A DNA stretch of 64,000 bases from Archangium gephyra (GCA_003243425.1 QFQP01000004.1:189315-253314), one strand, 5' to 3'. Positions 17,958 through 27,740 are shown, numbered from the stretch's first letter. The notes: a model not told the origin generated them from the sequence alone. Made by a program: numbers and translations.

Positions 17958-19634
17958 GTGAAGAAGTTGAGGGCGTTGTACGCCGTCGCCCTGCTGGGTC
18001 TGCCTGCGCTCGCGCAGTCGACCGACGCGGGTCTGCCGGTCGAACCGAAAGCCGCCAACCCCGAATCGACGGCGGAGATCGTTCGTGAGATCGATCTGCC
18101 TGAAGAAGACGGTGGCGTGGCGTTGACGCCTCCGACCGCGGCCGTCGAATCGGCGCCTGCCGACGCGGGCGTGACGACCACCATTTCTCCGGCGGGCAAA
18201 GACGAAGAGCCCGAGAAGACGCAGTGGAACCTCACCGCGAAGCTGGCCGCTTCGTTCCGCCTCAACTACGGCGGGTCGACGCTGTACCCGTTCGATGCCG
18301 ACGGCACGACGTTCGGCGTGAACCCGTTCCAGACGCGTATTCGCGTGTCGCCCGAAGTGCACTTGAACGGCTTCGGGTTGGTGGCTGAAGCCGACGCGGC
18401 GACCGGCGCCATCTTCGGAACACCGCCTGACCGGCTCGTCGGTGATCGCCAGCCGATTCCGTCGATCCGCGCAATCGAGCTCCGCAAGTTGTTCCTCGAA
18501 TACAAGTGGGAGAGCGGCGCCTTCCGCGTCGGCCAGCAGACGTCTCAATGGGGGCTGGGGCTCCTCGCCAACGACGGCGCGAGCGACCCCCAGGCCGGCG
18601 ACTTCGGTCAGCAGCACTTCGGCAACCTCACGTATCGTGCGTTGCTCGCCGCGCGGCCGTTCTACGGCCTGCACGGCAAGTGGCGCGCGTTCGAGACGAT
18701 CCTCGCGGCCGACCTCATCGTTCGCGACAACTTCGGTGAGTTCTCGAAGGGTGACCGCGCGTTCCAGGGCGTGCTGGCGGTTCGCTTCAACAAAGACCAG
18801 GACAACAACGTCGGCGTGTACGCGGTGTACCGCAATCAGCGGAACATCCTCGTCACCGACGGAGGCAAGGCCACCGACGCCTTCATCATCGACTTCGCCG
18901 GCAGGTGGCAGCTGCTCAAGACGCGTCAGCGCGAGTTCCACGTCGGGTGGGAGCTGGTGGGCATCACCGGGACCACCACGCAGGCGCGCAACGAGAACGC
19001 CGACATCTTGAAGCTGGGTCAGCTCGGGTTCGCGCTCAAGTCGCGCTACCGCGTGGGCCGCGCCACCATCTACCTCGACGGTGGGTTTGCTTCGGGCGAT
19101 CAGAACCCGTCGGACGATCGCGTCGAGAACTTCCGTTTCGACCGCGACTACAAGGTCGGCCTCATTCTCTTCGATCAGGTCATGGCCTATCAGTCGGGCC
19201 GCGGAGGCGTTCGCGCCGCCGACCCCTCGCTCAGCGGCGTGGCGCCCGAAGGGGCCGATCTGGTGGGCACCGCCGGGTCGATCACCGGCGCCTGGTACCT
19301 CTTTCCCCGCCTGAAGATCGCGCTCGCCGACTGGTTCGACGCCTACGGAGGTCCTCTCTTCGCGTTCGGCACCGCGAAGCTCACCGACCCGTACAACTCG
19401 CGCATCGGCGGCGGCACGGCCATCAACCCGCTCGGCGGCAACCCCGGCATGTACCTGGGCACCGAGATCGACCTCGGCCTGCAGGCGCGCTTCAAGCCGA
19501 TCCCCGAGCTCCAGTTCAGCCTCACCGGTGAAGGCGGTCTCTTCCTGCCCGGCGACGCCTACAACCTGCCTTCCGGCGGCGTGATGCAGCCCGTCGCGTT
19601 CGGCCGTATCCGCCTCGGCATCGCGCTGTACTGA
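17958..19634 (+). CDS. Predicted outer-membrane protein
   Basis: 558 residues from GTG 17958, with signal peptide MKKLRALYAVALLGLPALAQS. After a low-complexity Asp/Glu/Pro segment (about 22-85) the sequence is a run of alternating hydrophobic strands with many aromatic residues and short acidic turns (for example AKLAASFRLNYGG, GSITGAWYLFPRLKIALADWFDAYGG). It ends FGRIRLGIALY, with the terminal aromatic residue typical of beta-barrel assembly signals. I therefore infer a beta-barrel; the strand count is not determined. It is followed after 13 bases by a large lipoprotein gene, implying joint function at the cell surface. No porin subfamily is recognised. Confidence 0.72.
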   Translation: MKKLRALYAVALLGLPALAQSTDAGLPVEPKAANPESTAEIVREIDLPEEDGGVALTPPTAAVESAPADAGVTTTISPAGKDEEPEKTQWNLTAKLAASFRLNYGGSTLYPFDADGTTFGVNPFQTRIRVSPEVHLNGFGLVAEADAATGAIFGTPPDRLVGDRQPIPSIRAIELRKLFLEYKWESGAFRVGQQTSQWGLGLLANDGASDPQAGDFGQQHFGNLTYRALLAARPFYGLHGKWRAFETILAADLIVRDNFGEFSKGDRAFQGVLAVRFNKDQDNNVGVYAVYRNQRNILVTDGGKATDAFIIDFAGRWQLLKTRQREFHVGWELVGITGTTTQARNENADILKLGQLGFALKSRYRVGRATIYLDGGFASGDQNPSDDRVENFRFDRDYKVGLILFDQVMAYQSGRGGVRAADPSLSGVAPEGADLVGTAGSITGAWYLFPRLKIALADWFDAYGGPLFAFGTAKLTDPYNSRIGGGTAINPLGGNPGMYLGTEIDLGLQARFKPIPELQFSLTGEGGLFLPGDAYNLPSGGVMQPVAFGRIRLGIALY

Positions 19635-19647
19635 AGGAGCCCTCACC

Positions 19648-22600
19648 ATGATCCGCAAACTGACGACGCTGTGCGTGGTGGCCGTGATCGGCTGCGCTTC
19701 TCCGGAAGGCAAAGGCCTCAAGGAAACCGGCGACGGGACCGGCGCCAAAGTCACCTTCGACGTGCACGCCAGGCCGCTGCCCAACATTCCGCTGCCGAAC
19801 GATTTCGCGACGCGCTTCGACCCCAACTCACCGACGAAGAAGCGCGTGAACGCGTCGATGGAGGCGCCGACGAAGTGGGAGCGCGCGACGCGCGAGACGC
19901 TCGATCAACTCGACGGGTGGGGCACGTACCAGAGCGTGACGGTGGCCTTCGAGAAGCCGCTCGACCTGCTCAACCTCGTTCGCCGGCACCAGGGCGACGA
20001 CTACGAGCCGTCGAACGACGCGGTGTACCTCATCAACATCACGCCTGATTCGCCGCAGTTCTGTGAGCGCACGCCGCTCGACATGGGCGAGGGCAATTTC
20101 CCCATCGTTCTCGAGCGGCCCGACTACTTCGACAACGATCGCAACGGCGATCAGCTGCTGTTCGACGACCGCGACGAAGACGCCAACCGCAACGGCAAGC
20201 TCGATCTCGGTGAAGACCTCGACATGGATGGCGTGCTCGACAAGCCGAACGTGCTCACGCCCGGCGACGGCCCGTTCAAGGCGCTGACCTTCTACGAGCG
20301 CGAGACCAACACGCTCATCATGAAGCCGGTCATGCCGCTCAACGAGCGCACGGTCTACGCGGTGGTGCTCACCACGCGCCTGGTCGACGAAGAAGGCCGG
20401 CCGGTCCGCTCGCCGTTCGCGTACGTGAACCACACCTCGCAGACCAACGCGCTCAAGCCGCTCGAGCAGTGCCTGCCGAAGTTCGGCCTCGGGCTCGACG
20501 ACCTCGCGTTCACGTGGTCGTACACCACGCAGTCGGTCACCGATGACTACGTGACCATTCGTGACGGCCTCTACGGCATCGGCCCGATGTCGCGGCTGGC
20601 CATCGAGTTCCCCGGCGTGATCAGCAAGATCCTCCCGCTGAAGGACCAGATGGGCAGCGGCATGAACGTGCGCATCGTGAAGGGTGACGACTTCCGTTCA
20701 GCGGCGCTCGATCTGCTCAAGCAGCTCGAAGGCGGCACGCTCTCACCGACGTTCGCGGAGGTCGCCGAACACCACAAATTCATCGACTACCACATCGTCT
20801 TTCAGTTCGAGGCGCCGCAGTTCTTCCGCCGCGTCGACGCCGAAGGCAACCCGCTGCCGCTCTACAAGCAGCTCTTCGACGTGAACGCGCAGACCGGCGC
20901 CGCCTTCACGCGCTCCGAGACGATGACGGTGTGGGTGACCATGCCCAAGGCGCGCCCGGCCGGCGGCGGCCCTGTTCCCGTGGTGATCCTCGGTCACGGC
21001 TACACGGGCAACAAGCTCGACCCGCTCTTCTATGGCGGCTTCCTCGCGCGCTACGGCATGGCCACCATCGGCATGGAGAACGTGAGCCACGGCGTCGGCC
21101 TCGACCCGACGGATCTCGAGCTCGCGCGCGCGCTGCTGGCCAGCAAGGGCCTGGGCAACATGTTCGACGCGATCGCCAAGAACGATCGCGCGTTCGATCA
21201 GAACCGCGACGGCAAGCGCGACTCGGGCGCCGACTTCTGGACCGCGTACATCCTCCACACGCGCGAGGTCGTGAAGCAGTCGGCGCTCGATTACATGCAG
21301 CTGGTTCGCGTACTGCGCGGCTTCGACGGCGTGCAGCGCAGCGCCTACGACGCCAATCAAGACGGTCAGAAGGATCTCGCCGGCGACTTCGACGGCGACG
21401 GGCAGATCGACATCGGCGGCACGGCCCCCATTCACATCATGGGTGGCTCGCTGGGCGGCATCATGAGCGCGATGATGTCGGGCCTCGAGCCGCAGATTGA
21501 CGTCGCCGTTCCCGTCTCCGGTGGCGCGGGGCTCCCCGACATCGGCGTGCGCTCGATTCAGGGCGGCGTTCGTGAAGCGGTGAACCTGCGCATGCTGGGG
21601 CCGATTCTCTCGACCGTTCCGAACGGCGCCGGCGAGCTCGAGCTCTGGCAGGTGCTGCCCGACTTGAACGATCTCGGCCGCGTGAAGCTGGGCAAGGTCG
21701 GCATGGCGCTGGTCGAAGGCGACACCGCGGTCATCACCAACAAGACGACCGGCGAAATCCGCTGCCATCGCGTGGGTGCCCAGGGTCGCGTGCGCGCGGT
21801 GGTCAGCTCCGACGAGGGCGACGAGTGGGTGCTCAACGTGTACTCGGGCCCGCTGCCGGCGAAGGAGCGTGACGGGTGCTTCGTGCCCGAAGGCACCGAG
21901 CCGTACTTCACGTTCGACACCGTGCAGGAGACGGTGACCTTCCAGGGGCTCACGCACGAAGCGGGCACGCCATTGAAGGCACTCGGTGACGGCTTCGGCC
22001 TGCGTCGTCAGTCGCCGGAGCTGCGCCGCTTCCTCGGGCTGGCGCAGATGGCGATCGAGAAGGGTGACCCGGTGAACTTCCTCCCCAACGCCGAGCGTCA
22101 CCGCGTGTTGCGCTACGGCACGGGTGAAGAGGTCAGCACCCGCATGCTGGTGGTGAACACCATCGGCGACATGAACGTGCCGGTGGCGACGGGCGCCTCG
22201 GTCGCGCGCGCGGCGGGCCTCATCGACCTCTACGGGAAAGACCAGCGCTACGGAAAGACGCCCAACCGCGTGCTCATCGACAACGGCGTCATCGAGGCCG
22301 TCGAGCGCACCGGCCGCTACAAGAACTCCAGCGGCGGCGACGTGTTGATGGACATCGATCACTTCAGCGCGCTCTCGGGTGACGGCACGCAGGATCTGTT
22401 CGACGTGCCGCGCCTGGCGCCACCGCTCCGGCTGGTGAAGCCCTCGGAGCGCGTTGGCGGCATCACCGGCGCCATCTTCCCCATGGTCACGCCCACCGGC
22501 CGCCACGGCTTCGACACGCCCGACCCGACGCTGCCGTTCAACCTCGGCGCGGTGATGCTCAACATGCTCGGCCGCTACATGTCGACCGGCGGTGCCGAGC

Positions 22601-22665
22601 TGCCGATGGAGGGCTGCCTCGAGTCGAGCAGCTGCAGCTTCGTACCTCCGTTCCCCACGCCGTGA
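19648..22665 (+). CDS. Large lipoprotein with alpha/beta-hydrolase-like core
   Basis: A 1005-residue exported lipoprotein (MIRKLTTLCVVAVIGC, lipobox Cys about 16). The N-terminal half holds calcium-type loops (FDNDRNGDQL..., DANRNGKLDLGEDLDMDG) and an Ig-like region. From about residue 430 there is a hydrolase core: PVVILGHGYTGN (oxyanion HG), and GGSLGGIMSA (nucleophile elbow, Ser about 597). Unusually, two EF-hand-like loops (FDQNRDGKRDSG and DANQDGQKDLAGDFDGDGQID) lie inside this core. A late Asp-His region (DIDHFSALSGDG) could supply the catalytic His. It resembles extracellular lipase/esterase lipoproteins. It overlaps the next hydrolase gene by 4 bases and follows the outer-membrane gene by 13. 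Confidence 0.72.
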   Translation: MIRKLTTLCVVAVIGCASPEGKGLKETGDGTGAKVTFDVHARPLPNIPLPNDFATRFDPNSPTKKRVNASMEAPTKWERATRETLDQLDGWGTYQSVTVAFEKPLDLLNLVRRHQGDDYEPSNDAVYLINITPDSPQFCERTPLDMGEGNFPIVLERPDYFDNDRNGDQLLFDDRDEDANRNGKLDLGEDLDMDGVLDKPNVLTPGDGPFKALTFYERETNTLIMKPVMPLNERTVYAVVLTTRLVDEEGRPVRSPFAYVNHTSQTNALKPLEQCLPKFGLGLDDLAFTWSYTTQSVTDDYVTIRDGLYGIGPMSRLAIEFPGVISKILPLKDQMGSGMNVRIVKGDDFRSAALDLLKQLEGGTLSPTFAEVAEHHKFIDYHIVFQFEAPQFFRRVDAEGNPLPLYKQLFDVNAQTGAAFTRSETMTVWVTMPKARPAGGGPVPVVILGHGYTGNKLDPLFYGGFLARYGMATIGMENVSHGVGLDPTDLELARALLASKGLGNMFDAIAKNDRAFDQNRDGKRDSGADFWTAYILHTREVVKQSALDYMQLVRVLRGFDGVQRSAYDANQDGQKDLAGDFDGDGQIDIGGTAPIHIMGGSLGGIMSAMMSGLEPQIDVAVPVSGGAGLPDIGVRSIQGGVREAVNLRMLGPILSTVPNGAGELELWQVLPDLNDLGRVKLGKVGMALVEGDTAVITNKTTGEIRCHRVGAQGRVRAVVSSDEGDEWVLNVYSGPLPAKERDGCFVPEGTEPYFTFDTVQETVTFQGLTHEAGTPLKALGDGFGLRRQSPELRRFLGLAQMAIEKGDPVNFLPNAERHRVLRYGTGEEVSTRMLVVNTIGDMNVPVATGASVARAAGLIDLYGKDQRYGKTPNRVLIDNGVIEAVERTGRYKNSSGGDVLMDIDHFSALSGDGTQDLFDVPRLAPPLRLVKPSERVGGITGAIFPMVTPTGRHGFDTPDPTLPFNLGAVMLNMLGRYMSTGGAELPMEGCLESSSCSFVPPFPTP

Positions 22666-23519
22666 AGTTCGTCGCGAAGAACGGAGACGTCGAACTGCAC
22701 GGCGATCGTTTCGGCGAGACGACGGCGCCGGCGGTGTTGCTGCTCGCCGGGAACGGCTGCAGCAGCGAGTACTGGCCCGAGGACTTCTGCGAGCTGCTCG
22801 TCGCGGCGGGCCTTCAGGTCATCCGCTTCGACTACCGCGACACGGGGTTCTCGTCGCGCGGCACCGGGCTCTACGGAATTCCCGAGCTGCAGCGCGACGC
22901 GCTCCGCGTGCTCGACGCGTGCAAAGTGAAGAAGGCGCACCTCGTGGGGCTGTCGATGGGCGGCTTCATCGCGCAGCGGCTCGCGCTCGACGTGCCTGAT
23001 CGCGTGCTCTCGGTCACCAGCCTGATGTCGACGTCGGACTACGCGACCATGCTGCACGTGTTCTCCGGAGGCCCCGCGCCCACGTCGGGGCTCCCTCTGC
23101 CGTCGTCGTCATGGCTCGCGGCCTTGAAGGCCCTGTCGCCCGAGCTGAGTGCCCGTGAAGTCGCGCTCGAGAGCTGGCGCCTCGCGCTGGGCGACGCGGC
23201 GTTCGACCGACAGCACTGGTCGAGGTTGATGAACCGCGCCGACGAGCACGGTGACGATTCACGCGCCGGCGACCTGCACCGCGCGGCCTGTCTGCGCAGC
23301 GAGCGCCTCAACATTCTGGGTCAGCTCGGTTCAGCGAAGGCGCCGATGCTCTTCATCGAGGGGGAGCTCGACCCCATTTTTCCCACCGGTCACGCCGCCG
23401 CTTCGGCGAAGGCTGCCAACGGTCGTCAATTGCAACTGACCGGAATCGGTCACGGCCTCGCGCCGTCCTTCTACGCGCCCATCGTGGCTGCGGTCGTCGA
23501 GCACGTGCGTAGATCCTGA
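22662..23519 (+). CDS. Alpha/beta-fold hydrolase
   Basis: Cytosolic alpha/beta hydrolase of 285 residues, starting at a GTG that overlaps the preceding stop by 4 bases (GTGA), so it is translationally coupled to the large lipoprotein. The oxyanion region LLLAGNGCSSEYW, RFDYRDTGFSSRG, nucleophile elbow GLSMGG (Ser about 105), Asp in FIEGELDPIFP and the catalytic His in GIGHGLAP near the end are all visible. No signal peptide. Substrate cannot be inferred; related enzymes hydrolyse esters or haloalkanes. Confidence 0.88.
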   Translation: MKFVAKNGDVELHGDRFGETTAPAVLLLAGNGCSSEYWPEDFCELLVAAGLQVIRFDYRDTGFSSRGTGLYGIPELQRDALRVLDACKVKKAHLVGLSMGGFIAQRLALDVPDRVLSVTSLMSTSDYATMLHVFSGGPAPTSGLPLPSSSWLAALKALSPELSAREVALESWRLALGDAAFDRQHWSRLMNRADEHGDDSRAGDLHRAACLRSERLNILGQLGSAKAPMLFIEGELDPIFPTGHAAASAKAANGRQLQLTGIGHGLAPSFYAPIVAAVVEHVRRS

Positions 23520-23545
23520 CGGCGTGACGCGCGTTCAACGGCGGC

Positions 23546-24067
23546 ATGAAAGCCACCATCGCGTTCACGATCTGGGCGTACGAAGCGTCGTTCGTGAAGG
23601 TGCTGGTCGACGGCAAAGAAGTGAAGTCCGTCGGGCTCCCGGCTGGCGGCTTCTACGACTTCCACGGCGCAGAGCTGCAGAAGCTCGCGGGTCGCACGGT
23701 CGAGCTCAAAGCGACGAACAAGGGCGTCGCCGCGCAGGTCTATTACGACGAAGGCTTCATGGTGCCCGCCGACAATGGCCGCGGCTCCGGCAAGCGCTTC
23801 ATGACCTACGTGGGCACCGAGACCACCGGCGAGAACGATCTCAACGTCATCGCCCAGGGCCTCGACGCCAACGTGAAGGTGCGCAACCTCAAGACCAACG
23901 CGACGCTCTTCGAAGGCAAGGTGAAGAAGGGCGGCCTCAAGACGCTGACCTTGAAGGACGTCTTCGTCGAAGTGACGAGCGATGTCCCGGTGAACGCGGT
24001 CGTGGCGGGCTTCGAACACTTCAAGGGTGGCTATGCCGAAGTCGCTGTCGCTCGACGAAGCCAATGA
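23546..24067 (+). CDS. Hypothetical protein
   Basis: A 173-residue soluble protein that I do not recognise. It has no signal peptide or Cys; it is rich in beta-strand-like sequence with repeated Gly (VLVDGKEVKSVGLPAGGFYDFHG, VKVRNLKTNATLFEGKVKKGGLKTL, VFVEVTSDVPVNAVVAGF). It may be a beta-sandwich fold. It follows the alpha/beta hydrolase by 26 bases and may belong to the same transcription unit. The gene is followed by a 130-base gap before the convergent membrane-protein gene ends. Confidence 0.7.
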   Translation: MKATIAFTIWAYEASFVKVLVDGKEVKSVGLPAGGFYDFHGAELQKLAGRTVELKATNKGVAAQVYYDEGFMVPADNGRGSGKRFMTYVGTETTGENDLNVIAQGLDANVKVRNLKTNATLFEGKVKKGGLKTLTLKDVFVEVTSDVPVNAVVAGFEHFKGGYAEVAVARRSQ

Positions 24068-24197
24068 GCGCGCTGCGAAGTTCAATCAATAGCCTGCTGG
24101 TCTCGACCGTGGTCCTGGCAGAGCCGACCGCACTCGTATTCTCGGAGCGCGACCCCAGCGAGGGTTCGCCGTCGGAACCCAGCGTGCGCGAGCGTGA

Positions 24198-26099
24198 TCA
24201 CGCCGTCACTTCGGCTTCGTCCTTCGCGTCCGACCACTCCCACCACGCGGTCACGATGGTCAGCAACGTGATCATCCACGCCACGGCGTAGCCTTCGGTG
24301 AGCCCGCGGTTCAGGTGCTGGTACACGTAGAAGACGATGAAGATCGCGTGAAAGCCGATCAGCATGCCCAGCGCCGGGCGTTGCCGTTCCGCGCGCATCG
24401 CGAGGCCCAGGGCGAGCAGGCCCAGCATGTTCCAGTAGTACATGTTCACCGTCAGCCACGTGAACACCAGCAGCGGCCCCATGACGAAGGCCTCCACGTC
24501 GTTCGCGCGTCGCAGCAGCACCACGATGAGCGCGGTGAACGCCAGCCGCGCGATCAAGAACCCGAAGCTGTAGTCCTTGATGTCGACGTCGTTGCGGCGC
24601 TGCGCGATGTCGGCCGGGAAGATCGCCTGCGCCCAGGTCTGCACCGGGTTGGCCGCGTGCTGCAGGTAGACCGACTTGAGCGAGTACTGAATCGCGTAGA
24701 ACTTTTCGGTCTGCGACACCTGAATGCGCTGCGCGTACTCCTTCCACGCGCCCACGCCGAACATCGCGGTGCTCACCGCCACCGTCACCGCGCCCGCGAT
24801 CACCGTGCCGCGCAGGAACTTGAGGTACTGCGCGTCGAACTTCTTCGTCTTGCGGAACTCGAGCAGCGCACGAATGCCCAGCGCCACGCCGAAGAACAAC
24901 GGGAACAACTTCGTCGCCAACGCAAAGCCGAAGAACGCACCCGCTGCGTCCCACTTCTTCAATTTCACGAAGCACGCCGCCATGCCGGTGGCGAACAGCC
25001 AGTCCCACCGCAGAATCGAGCCCGCGAGGTAATCGAAGACGATGGGCTCCGCGGCCCACATGAAGAGGCCGATGCTCGCCACGCGGTGACCGAACACCTG
25101 CCACACCGTCAGCCACAACCCGAGCATCAGCAGCATGTCGAGCCAGCCGAGCAGCGCCTGCCCCTCGTAGGTGAGCGGAACGATGCGCGTCAGCGGCGCC
25201 GCGAAGATCGCCCAGGCCGGCGAGTTCGAGTTGCCGTGATCGCTGATGACGTTGCTCCAGTTGATGTTCCACAGGCGCGTCATCTGCACCCAGTCGGCCT
25301 TGAACGCTTCCCAGCGCTCGGCCGAGAAGCGGCTCTTCACCGCGTCGCTCTCGCGCAGCACGGCGTCGACGGGCACCATGTCGAAGGTCGTCAGATCGCG
25401 CGTCTGCCCGACGTTGCCGAGCACGTTCACCGATTCGCGGTCGGCGATGATCGTCGCCTTGTACAGATTGAACCAGCCGACTTCGGCCTGGTACTTCGCG
25501 CCCAGGTAGAAGTGGAACTGCTCCCAGTTGTGAATCAGCGGGAGCTTGCCCTTCGACACGCCAATGCCCACCCAGCCGGCCGAGAGCATGACGGTCAGCG
25601 CGAAGGCGAGCACCTTCGAGTTGCGCACCAGCCCCGGCGAGAACTTCAGCGTCGGCGCGAGGCGCGCGCCCATCGCCATCGTCACCACGGTGAGCAGCAC
25701 CCACAGACTCGACGGCGGCAGCCAGTCGAACACGGCCGACACGGTCAGCGACGCCACCAGCCCCACGATCGCGCCCCAGGTGCGTGCGCGCGTCACGTCG
25801 TCGGCGAGCCACTTCTGGAGTGCGGCGAGCCGCTCGTCACGGTTCCTCGAGAACGCGAGGCCGATCACGAAGCCGCAGAACACGATGATGGGGATGGACG
25901 CGAGCGTGCGCGAGACCTCGATGTTGCCGCGTGGCAGCCCCCAGTTGGCCCAGCCGAACACCATCAGTCCCGCGAGGATCCCGTGCGCACGCGCGCGGGC
26001 GAGGGTGAAGCGCTCCCTGGCGACGGCGTCGATCAGCAGCAGCGCGATCGACCCTTCGAGCAGGATGATTTTCAGAATGCCGGAGAGGTAGTGATTCAT
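24198..26099 (-). CDS. Polytopic membrane protein (possible glycosyltransferase-type)
   Basis: 633 residues from ATG 26099 (MNHYLSGILKIILLEGS); a farther upstream start at 26195 would add 32 residues of unlikely N-terminus and overlap the apbC start. At least ten hydrophobic segments are visible, for example VWVLLTVVTMAMG-type, LLMLGLWLTVWQVFG, VFTWLTVNMYYWNMLGLLALG and FHAIFIVFYVYQHL. The layout, with a large soluble loop (about residues 170-260), resembles GT-C mannosyl/glycosyltransferase-like proteins (DUF2029), but I see no diagnostic motif. It is divergent from the Mrp gene with 94 bases between the starts. Function unknown. Confidence 0.68.
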   Translation of the reverse strand: MNHYLSGILKIILLEGSIALLLIDAVARERFTLARARAHGILAGLMVFGWANWGLPRGNIEVSRTLASIPIIVFCGFVIGLAFSRNRDERLAALQKWLADDVTRARTWGAIVGLVASLTVSAVFDWLPPSSLWVLLTVVTMAMGARLAPTLKFSPGLVRNSKVLAFALTVMLSAGWVGIGVSKGKLPLIHNWEQFHFYLGAKYQAEVGWFNLYKATIIADRESVNVLGNVGQTRDLTTFDMVPVDAVLRESDAVKSRFSAERWEAFKADWVQMTRLWNINWSNVISDHGNSNSPAWAIFAAPLTRIVPLTYEGQALLGWLDMLLMLGLWLTVWQVFGHRVASIGLFMWAAEPIVFDYLAGSILRWDWLFATGMAACFVKLKKWDAAGAFFGFALATKLFPLFFGVALGIRALLEFRKTKKFDAQYLKFLRGTVIAGAVTVAVSTAMFGVGAWKEYAQRIQVSQTEKFYAIQYSLKSVYLQHAANPVQTWAQAIFPADIAQRRNDVDIKDYSFGFLIARLAFTALIVVLLRRANDVEAFVMGPLLVFTWLTVNMYYWNMLGLLALGLAMRAERQRPALGMLIGFHAIFIVFYVYQHLNRGLTEGYAVAWMITLLTIVTAWWEWSDAKDEAEVTA

Positions 26100-26193
26100 C
26101 GGTCCTGTGTGTCGCTCAACGACGCTTGCGAAGCGCGGTCCCCACCCGTAATGGACGGCACCGCCTTTAGCGGAAAACAGGAAGCGAACCAGC

Positions 26194-27279
26194 ATGAGCG
26201 TGCAGGAACGAGACGTCCTCGCGGCGATGTCGACCGTGATGGATCCCGACTTGAATCAGGACATCGTCAAAGCGGGCATGGTGAAGGACCTGAAGATCGA
26301 CGGCAGCTTCGTGAAGCTGCGCATCGAGCTGACGACCCCCGCATGCCCCATGAAGGAGAAGATCAAGGGTGACGCGGAAGCCGCGCTCAAGGCCGTCGCC
26401 GGTGTTCAGAAGTTCGAGATCGCCATGTCTGCGCGCGTGCGGCCGCAGCCTTCGGGCGCTTCGAAAGATCAGCTGCTGCCCGGCGTGAAGAACGTGCTGC
26501 TGGTCGGCGCGGGCAAGGGCGGCGTCGGCAAGTCGACGGTGGCGTTGAACCTCGCGTGTGCGCTGGCGCGGCACGGCGCGGCGGTCGGCCTGCTCGACGC
26601 GGACTTCTACGGTCCCTCGGTGCCCGTGATGACCGGCATCAAGCGTCAGCCCGTTTCCCGCGACGGCAAGATCCTCGAGCCGCTCGAAGCACACGGCATC
26701 AAGGTGATGTCGATCGGCTTCCTCATCGAGAACGACCAGGCGCTCATCTGGCGTGGCCCCATGCTGCAGGGCGCGCTGATGCAGCTGGTGCGCGACGTGA
26801 ACTGGGGCGAGCTCGATTACCTCGTGGTCGACCTGCCTCCCGGCACCGGTGACATTCCGCTCACCGTCGCGCAGCAGCTCAAGAGCGCGGGCGCGGTGCT
26901 GGTGACCACGCCGCAAGACGTGGCGCTCGCCGACGTCATCCGCGCCAAGCAGATGTTCGACAAGCTCCACGTGCCCATCCTCGGCATCGTCGAGAACATG
27001 TCGCAGTTCATCTGCCCGCACTGCGGCAAGGGCACGCACATCTTCGATCACGGCGGCGGCCGCAAAGCGTCGGAGATGATGGACATGCCGTTCCTCGGCG
27101 AGATCCCGCTCGAGTTGTCGATTCGTCAGGGTGGTGACCGCGGTCTGCCGATCGTGGTGAGCAAGCCCGATGGCGCCGAAGGGCAGGCGTTCATGGAGCT
27201 CGGCACGAAGGTCGCCCAGCGGGTGAGCATCGAGAACGCGTCACGTGTCGGCCCGTCGGTGACGATGCAGCAGGCTTGA
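26194..27279 (+). CDS. apbC: Mrp/ApbC family iron-sulfur cluster carrier ATPase
   Basis: P-loop ATPase that delivers Fe-S clusters to apo-proteins. The 361-residue protein has an N-terminal MIP18/DUF59 domain (about 1-85, TTPACPMKEKIK), the deviant Walker A GKGGVGKST (about 109), the DADFYGPSVP motif, the Walker B DYLVVDLPPGTGD and the CPHC motif (about 273) that binds the shared cluster. Length is normal. Three more genes follow within 15 bases or by overlap, so it may lead a four-gene transcript; none of those has an obvious Fe-S role. Confidence 0.95.
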   Translation: MSVQERDVLAAMSTVMDPDLNQDIVKAGMVKDLKIDGSFVKLRIELTTPACPMKEKIKGDAEAALKAVAGVQKFEIAMSARVRPQPSGASKDQLLPGVKNVLLVGAGKGGVGKSTVALNLACALARHGAAVGLLDADFYGPSVPVMTGIKRQPVSRDGKILEPLEAHGIKVMSIGFLIENDQALIWRGPMLQGALMQLVRDVNWGELDYLVVDLPPGTGDIPLTVAQQLKSAGAVLVTTPQDVALADVIRAKQMFDKLHVPILGIVENMSQFICPHCGKGTHIFDHGGGRKASEMMDMPFLGEIPLELSIRQGGDRGLPIVVSKPDGAEGQAFMELGTKVAQRVSIENASRVGPSVTMQQA

Positions 27280-27293
27280 GCTAGGGAAACGGT

Positions 27294-27740
27294 ATGAGCA
27301 CCGACGAATTGCCTCCTGAAGATCCGCTCGATGGTGAAGAGGGTGACGAGAAGAAGGGCTTCGTGCCCGACTTCGTGCGTCGCATGGCGTGGGCCGGTCT
27401 CGGCGCAGTGTTCATGTCGGAAGAGGGCATTCGCCGGCTCGCAGGTCAGCTCAAGCTGCCCAAGGAAGCGCTGAGCTTTCTGTTGTCGCAGGCCGACAAG
27501 ACGAAGGACGAGGTCGGCCGCGTGGTGTCCGACGAGGTGCGCAAGCTGCTGCAGTCGGACCGGCTGCGCGACGAGTTCCTGAAGATGATCGCCGGCATGA
27601 CCATCGAGGTGCGCGCAGAAGTGAAGCTCGTGCCCGATCGCGTGAAGGGCGAGGCCAACTCGCTGCTGCCCAAGGTGAAGGTCGACGACGTCAAGACCAG
27701 CTACGAAGGCCGTAAGCGCAAGAAGTCCGGGGACGAGTGA
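27294..27740 (+). CDS. Hypothetical protein (148 residues)
   Basis: Soluble, helix-rich protein with an acidic start (MSTDELPPEDPLDGEEGDEKKG), an amphipathic helical middle (LAGQLKLPKEALSFLLSQADKTKDEVGRVVSDEVRKLL) and a Lys/Arg-rich end (YEGRKRKKSGDE). No motif is recognised, and there is no signal peptide. It starts 14 bases after the apbC stop and overlaps the next gene by 4 bases, consistent with an operon. Proteins of this size with MSEEGIRRLA-like segments occur downstream of mrp in myxobacteria by memory only; function unknown. Confidence 0.68.
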   Translation: MSTDELPPEDPLDGEEGDEKKGFVPDFVRRMAWAGLGAVFMSEEGIRRLAGQLKLPKEALSFLLSQADKTKDEVGRVVSDEVRKLLQSDRLRDEFLKMIAGMTIEVRAEVKLVPDRVKGEANSLLPKVKVDDVKTSYEGRKRKKSGDE

